A model generated the notes under the pieces. The model was not told the origin of the DNA and did not search any database. It saw only the letters and a list, made by a program, of their open reading frames with translations. Positions 29,986 to 33,453 of a stretch of 33,453 bases of DNA are shown here, piece after piece (the first letter of the stretch is position 1; each line of letters opens with the position of its first letter). Source of the DNA: an uncultured Alphaproteobacteria bacterium. Lineage in GTDB: Bacteria > Pseudomonadota > Alphaproteobacteria > RF32 > CAG-239. A program made the translations under genes and the position numbers. The DNA is taken from the NCBI GenBank assembly GCA_934254675.1, contig CAKQLP010000014.1, positions 1 through 33,453 of the forward strand. Reading direction: 5' to 3'.

Positions 29986-30966
29986 TCAGCAAATTGAGTC
30001 AAATTCTTTTTTGAGTGAACGATCAAATAAACCGCGAATGGTTGATTCGATATCCGCGTTTTCAAAAATAACTTTATACAACGCCTGACAAATCGGCATA
30101 TCGATATGTTCTTTGTCGGCAATGGCTTTAACGGCGCGCAAAGTGTCAACGCCTTCCGCTAATTTTCCATAACGCTCGCCTTTGGCAAACATTTCGCCAA
30201 ACATACGATTGTGGCTGTTTTTTGAAAACAAAGTGGCTTCATAGTCGCCTAAATGCGCCAAACCATAAGCCGACGCCGGATTTCCGCCTTTAAATTTAAT
30301 AAGACGACCAACTTCAATCGGAGCGCGCGCCATTAAAGCGCCTTTCAAGCCATACCAGCCTAAACCATCTAAAATTCCGGCGGCAATGCCGATTACGTTT
30401 TTAAGCGCCGCGCCGACTTGATTGCCGATTAAATCCGTGCCGTAATAAAAACGAATCAAATCGCTTTGCATAAATTTGATAACACGATCTTGAGTTTCGG
30501 TGTCATAACTGTCGATAACAGCGGCTGAAGGGACTTTACGCATGTAATCTTCCACATGCCCCGGACCGCCCAGCGTGGCAATATGGATATTTTGTTTTAT
30601 TTCTTCTTTGAACACGTCTGCTAAAATTTTGGCAGAAGGTTCTTCTAAACCTTTCATGGCCAGTAAAAATGTTTTTCCTTCAACATTGTAGCCGTTGATT
30701 TGCTTGGCCAAACTACGCAGATTTTGGCAACTGATGGATATAATGATAAAATCATTTTTCAGTGTTTCCGCCATATCTGTTGTTAAAAACATGTTGTCGC
30801 TTAAAGTTAAGTATTCATTTTTGCGGGTGTTTTTCAGCTCTTCAAAAGACGGAGAGCCGTCCATGCCGTAAAGCAGAACGCCGTTTTCCGTATGGCAATA
30901 ATTTGCCACATACCATGCCAAAAACGTTCCCCAGCGGCCACATCCAATTACAGATACTTGTTTCAT
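29986..30966 (-). CDS. gpsA: Glycerol-3-phosphate dehydrogenase [NAD(P)+]
   Basis: A 326-residue enzyme that reduces dihydroxyacetone phosphate to sn-glycerol-3-phosphate for phospholipid synthesis. The Rossmann motif GCGRWG is at residues 8-13, AMKGLEEPS (Lys105) corresponds to the family TKGLE segment, and GAALKNVIGIAAGILDGLG holds the catalytic Lys189. The usual SGPSFA is replaced by GGPGHVEDY and GLGDL by AHLGDYEATL, so it is a divergent member. ATG at 30966 was chosen: GAGG lies 7 nt upstream and the nucleotide-binding strand begins at once. It follows a hypothetical gene at 87 nt and is the last gene before the terminator. Confidence 0.9.
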   Translation of the reverse strand: MKQVSVIGCGRWGTFLAWYVANYCHTENGVLLYGMDGSPSFEELKNTRKNEYLTLSDNMFLTTDMAETLKNDFIIISISCQNLRSLAKQINGYNVEGKTFLLAMKGLEEPSAKILADVFKEEIKQNIHIATLGGPGHVEDYMRKVPSAAVIDSYDTETQDRVIKFMQSDLIRFYYGTDLIGNQVGAALKNVIGIAAGILDGLGWYGLKGALMARAPIEVGRLIKFKGGNPASAYGLAHLGDYEATLFSKNSHNRMFGEMFAKGERYGKLAEGVDTLRAVKAIADKEHIDMPICQALYKVIFENADIESTIRGLFDRSLKKEFDSIC

Positions 30967-31053
30967 AATAACCTCACTTATTAAATTATATGGCGACATT
31001 ATCATTCATTGCCGCCTAATAAGCAATCTAAACAATAAAGAAATTAACAGTTA

Positions 31054-31410
31054 TTATTTTAGAAAATCTTTGTGTAAGCGGCCGCGCACAGCTTGAATAT
31101 AGTTATAATCTCTAAAAGAATCGTAAGCATGGTTAAAGCTGTCTGAGCCGTAAATATAAAACACTTTGTTGGCAATGTTGCGGATGGCCGAATCTATGGT
31201 ATCAAAAGCGGCGTTATAATCTTGGTCATAATTATTGCGTTTTTTACGCTGTACAATTTCATGATAGGCGGCAATAGCTTCAATGGTTTTGTTAGCAAAA
31301 TCATTATTTCCTTTTTCTTGAAACAGGTGCATAATCTTCATGGTCGTTTGATAAAAGCACTTGTTTATCAAAATATTTCGTTGTTTTGTGTTGTAACCGT
31401 CAACTATCAT
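31054..31410 (-). CDS. Hypothetical helical protein
   Basis: A 118-residue, soluble, probably all-helical protein starting MIVDGYNTKQRNILINKCFY. I do not recognise the family. ATG at 31410 was chosen because GGAG lies 11 nt upstream; the frame extends to 31482 but that stretch lies over the mlaC terminator hairpin. It carries many Asn, Tyr and Lys residues and no signal peptide or membrane segment. It sits between mlaC and gpsA on the same strand. No functional clue comes from the neighbours beyond envelope lipid metabolism on both sides. Confidence 0.65.
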   Translation of the reverse strand: MIVDGYNTKQRNILINKCFYQTTMKIMHLFQEKGNNDFANKTIEAIAAYHEIVQRKKRNNYDQDYNAAFDTIDSAIRNIANKVFYIYGSDSFNHAYDSFRDYNYIQAVRGRLHKDFLK

Positions 31411-31455
31411 CGACTTAATTTCTCCGCAAATACGAAAAACAATATAGCAAAAGTT

Positions 31456-31476
31456 AAGGGGCTTTGCAAGCCCCTT
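31456..31476 (-). terminator. Hairpin after mlaC
   Basis: AAGGGGCTT-TGC-AAGCCCCTT, a perfect 9-bp stem. It lies 7 nt past the mlaC stop; on the minus strand it is followed by AACTTTTG rather than a clean T-run, so termination may be partial. Confidence 0.6.
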
Positions 31477-31483
31477 GTACAAA

Positions 31484-32080
31484 TTATTTCAACCGCGCGC
31501 GCAAATCTTTTATCAAGCCGTCAATACCATTTGGAGATTTTTTGATGTAAGCGGTGTATTCGCTACGGGCTGTTTGCGCCAAACTGACATTTTCGATAAT
31601 GATATCCACAATGCGCAAGCGACCATTTGTTTCTTTTACACGCCATTTTACCGACGCTGGCGCGCCTTCATCCATTGGTACTTGCGTGTTTACAAAAATT
31701 TGATCGGCCGATTTTGATTTTTCTGTCCCTACAAATTCAAAGTGTTTGCCTTTAAATTCGTTAAAGCGTTCCGACCATGTCTGAATGTTTAGTTTGCGAT
31801 AAACATCAATAAAGTCTGTGCGCTGTTGCTGAGAAGATGTTTTCCAGTAGCGACCCAAAACAAATTTTCCAATAAAATCCAAGTCTAAATCATCGTTAAA
31901 CAATTTTGTGAAACGGGCTTTTTTTTCTGTTTCTGAAACATTGCTGTTGATAAGTTCTTCAATGCCTTGTTGCGTTGTTTTTTTGATAAATTTTTCGGCG
32001 TCGGCGCCGTTAATTTCGGCATGAGCCGGTAACGCAAGTAAAAATAAAGCGGAAAATAAAAGAGAGAATATCTTATTCAT
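31484..32080 (-). CDS. mlaC: MlaC/Ttg2D-family periplasmic phospholipid-binding protein
   Basis: A 198-residue protein with a signal peptide (MNKIFSLLFSALFLLALPAHA, cleavage after AHA; first 20 residues quoted as MNKIFSLLFSALFLLALPAH). The MlaC family (Tol_Tol_Ttg2) is recognised from FGKFVLGRYW-type sequence, here DFIGKFVLGRYWKTSSQQQR, and from the C-terminal VKWRVKETNGRLRIVDIIIE. MlaC carries phospholipids between the outer-membrane MlaA complex and the inner-membrane MlaFEDB transporter. AAGGA is 10 nt before the ATG. It lies 20 nt downstream of mlaA in one operon. The transporter genes mlaFEDB are not in this window. Confidence 0.92.
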   Translation of the reverse strand: MNKIFSLLFSALFLLALPAHAEINGADAEKFIKKTTQQGIEELINSNVSETEKKARFTKLFNDDLDLDFIGKFVLGRYWKTSSQQQRTDFIDVYRKLNIQTWSERFNEFKGKHFEFVGTEKSKSADQIFVNTQVPMDEGAPASVKWRVKETNGRLRIVDIIIENVSLAQTARSEYTAYIKKSPNGIDGLIKDLRARLK

Positions 32081-32100
32081 TAGTTCAAATCCTTTTTTAG

Positions 32101-32865
32101 TTATTCGTCATCATCATCGTCAAAATCAAAATCATAGCTGGCGGATTGTTGCTCGTCCCCAGTGGCGCAAGAGCCGATTTTGAGGCGGTTTTGCACATAA
32201 GCCGATTTTACCATGCTATAAGGGTCAACGGCGTTGGCGGTCAAATTATCGACCAGTTCCAAATTTTCTTCACGCGCGCTGACAAAGCCCAGAGCCATTA
32301 AGCCGTAAATAAAGCTGTATCTTTTCCAATCTTGGCCGAAATTGATGTATTGATTTGACCAATAAAGCGGGTCGGCAACAGCATCAACCGCCAATCCGGT
32401 GGCGGCACGCGGCGTGCTTGGTCCAAAGAGAGGTAAAACAAAAAACGGTCCATCCGGAACGCACCAGTTGGCCAGCGTTTTATCAAAGTTTGTTTTGTTG
32501 GCGGGCATATTCCACCCTGATGCCACGTCAAATGTGCCGAGCAACCCCAAAGTACTGTTTACCACAAAACGACCGGCAGATTTTCCCGAATCGGTAAAAT
32601 TACCTTGCAATGAGTGATTAATCATGACAGCAGGCTCTCTAAGATTACTGAAAAAATTGCTGACTCTTTCACGCAAAAACTTGGTCGTAACCGCACGATA
32701 TCCTTTGGCCGCAGGTTTTAGAACATAGCGGTCAAGCTTTAGGTTAAAATCAAACATGGCGCGGTTATAAGTTTCTAAAGCGCTGTCATTTTGACTGGCG
32801 TTGACCGGTGAAATTCCCAAAAGAACAACAGCGGCGGCAACTATAAATTTTTTAGAGTAAAACAT
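32101..32865 (-). CDS. mlaA: MlaA/VacJ-family protein lacking a lipobox
   Basis: A 254-residue MlaA, the outer-membrane partner that removes mislocalised phospholipids. Family signatures are YNRAMFDFNLKLDRYVLKPA, NFFSNLREPAVMINHSLQG, GRFVVNSTLGLLGTFDVA, and WCVPDGPFFVLPLFGPSTPR. ATG at 32865 follows AAGGGGATAAA. The signal peptide (FIVAAAVVLLGISPVNA) ends in an ordinary signal peptidase I site, with no Cys, whereas E. coli MlaA is a lipoprotein. The C-terminus is an acidic tail of Asp residues (DFDFDDDDDE). Membrane anchoring therefore probably relies on its own amphipathic helices. It is cotranscribed with mlaC. Confidence 0.92.
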   Translation of the reverse strand: MFYSKKFIVAAAVVLLGISPVNASQNDSALETYNRAMFDFNLKLDRYVLKPAAKGYRAVTTKFLRERVSNFFSNLREPAVMINHSLQGNFTDSGKSAGRFVVNSTLGLLGTFDVASGWNMPANKTNFDKTLANWCVPDGPFFVLPLFGPSTPRAATGLAVDAVADPLYWSNQYINFGQDWKRYSFIYGLMALGFVSAREENLELVDNLTANAVDPYSMVKSAYVQNRLKIGSCATGDEQQSASYDFDFDDDDDE

Positions 32866-32889
32866 TTTATCCCCTTTTAACTTTTGCTT

Positions 32890-32918
32890 AATATATAGAG
32901 GAAGGCTCGGAAAATCAA
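32890..32918 (-). promoter_or_regulatory. Promoter of mlaA-mlaC
   Basis: On the minus strand TTGATT (32913-32918) and TATATT (32890-32895) are 17 bp apart. The start would fall near 32883, about 18 nt before the mlaA ATG, leaving room for the AAGGGG ribosome-binding site. Confidence 0.65.
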
Positions 32919-32995
32919 GGAAAAAAATTGGCATTGTTGTGAAAAAGGTATGTTTTTCAAATGTTCTGTTTTTCACTTATTTTAAGGAGCTGACA

Positions 32996-33298
32996 CTAAA
33001 ATAATTCATCTCCCGCAAACCTGCAAAATATATTATTTGGCCATAATAATACAATAATTACACCAACAATTCCAAAGGCATCCAACATAAAACAGGTAAA
33101 AACCATTTTTCTGATATTTAATACCTGTAACAATCTGTTTGTCAGCAAAGAACCTGAAGCTCTTAATACATTATTTATAAAATAAATTATGCCGAAACAA
33201 TACATTGGAACCATTGACATTTTCATCAACGGCTGAAAACTCCAAAAGAAAAAGTGGCTGAATGCTACTAAAAGGCCTGAATAAAGAATAAAATAAAT
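32996..33298 (-). pseudogene. Fragment of an MFS-type transporter
   Basis: An open frame between TGA at 33299-33301 and the stop at 32996. It encodes membrane-helix sequence: YSGLLVAFSHFFFWSFQPLM, then VPMYCFGIIYFINNVLRASG and VFTCFMLDAFGIVGVIIVLL. The spacing and the loop LLTNRLLQVLNIRK look like the middle of a major facilitator transporter. Only about three helices remain, with no start region and no second half. Internal ATG codons exist but would give only part of the fragment. It is most likely a decayed gene. Confidence 0.55.
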
Positions 33299-33309
33299 TC
33301 ACCTTTTTA

Positions 33310-33453
33310 TCATTCTTCTTTTATCAATAACTCGTTTTGAATATCCTTCAATAAAGTGTCTGGTAAGATAAACCATGCTGGTTTTCCGCGAACATTTGGA
33401 TAGCCAATCAATTTTTCCCCGTTTTTCAAACGCTCTTTTTCTTTGGTATTACC
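33310..33453 (-). CDS. 3' end of an unknown gene (partial, runs off the window)
   Basis: The last 47 codons of a gene entering from beyond the window edge. The visible C-terminus reads NTKEKERLKNGEKLIGYPNV, then RGKPAWFILPDTLLKDIQNE, and ends LLIKEE at TGA 33310-33312. It is polar with a short mixed segment and no membrane helix. It is in a different frame from the transporter fragment that follows, so the two are separate genes. I do not recognise the family. Confidence 0.6.
   Translation of the reverse strand, partial: GNTKEKERLKNGEKLIGYPNVRGKPAWFILPDTLLKDIQNELLIKEE

Overview
The window looks like the chromosome of a low-GC alphaproteobacterium, probably an uncultured, host-associated (gut-type) lineage. 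The support is a rimP-nusA-ylxR-infB-rbfA operon with an alphaproteobacterial YlxR/L7Ae fusion, an initiator tRNA with an A29-U41 anticodon-stem pair, MlaA/MlaC, and a type IV pilin-like protein with a GRSMIE cleavage motif. The lineage is inferred from protein and RNA features only.

Layout. (1) 1-1.2 kb, minus strand: a T4-type (GH24) lysozyme domain and an N/Q-rich upstream ORF, in the same frame and separated by one TAA. (2) 1.5-7.2 kb, plus: the nusA-infB translation/transcription operon, preceded by an attenuator-like hairpin and closed by a terminator. (3) 7.2-11.2 kb, minus: two overlapping glycosyltransferase genes (a GT8-GT4 fusion and a GT2 with a C9 tract suggesting phase variation) and an EamA-type transporter. 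(4) 11.3-17.4 kb, plus: an AT-rich accessory island beginning at an initiator tRNA gene whose 3' end is duplicated 1.85 kb downstream. It carries two paralogous helical proteins of unknown function, each followed by a different gene pair: a small orphan protein plus a 3-TM protein, or a DUF2778/Tlde1-like L,D-transpeptidase-fold toxin candidate plus an array of small membrane proteins. Broken copies and gene remnants follow. (5) 17.5-19 kb: a small membrane protein, a Gpt-like phosphoribosyltransferase and an HdeD-like protein. (6) 19.0-27.7 kb: rpoB-rpoC with their own promoter, detached from the usual rplKAJL and rpsLG-fusA neighbours. (7) 27.8-29.9 kb: a secreted orphan protein, REP-like palindromes, a candidate structured RNA with its own promoter and terminator, and a pilin-like gene. 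(8) 30-33.4 kb, minus: gpsA, a hypothetical gene, mlaC-mlaA, an MFS transporter fragment and the 3' end of an unknown gene.

The most interesting part is the tRNA-anchored island. It reads as a modular toxin/immunity locus: a repeated putative adaptor (unknown family), a variable candidate effector, small membrane proteins that fit an immunity role, duplicated and decayed immunity copies, and tRNA 3'-end repeats left by insertion. No secretion apparatus lies in the window, so the delivery route is unknown.
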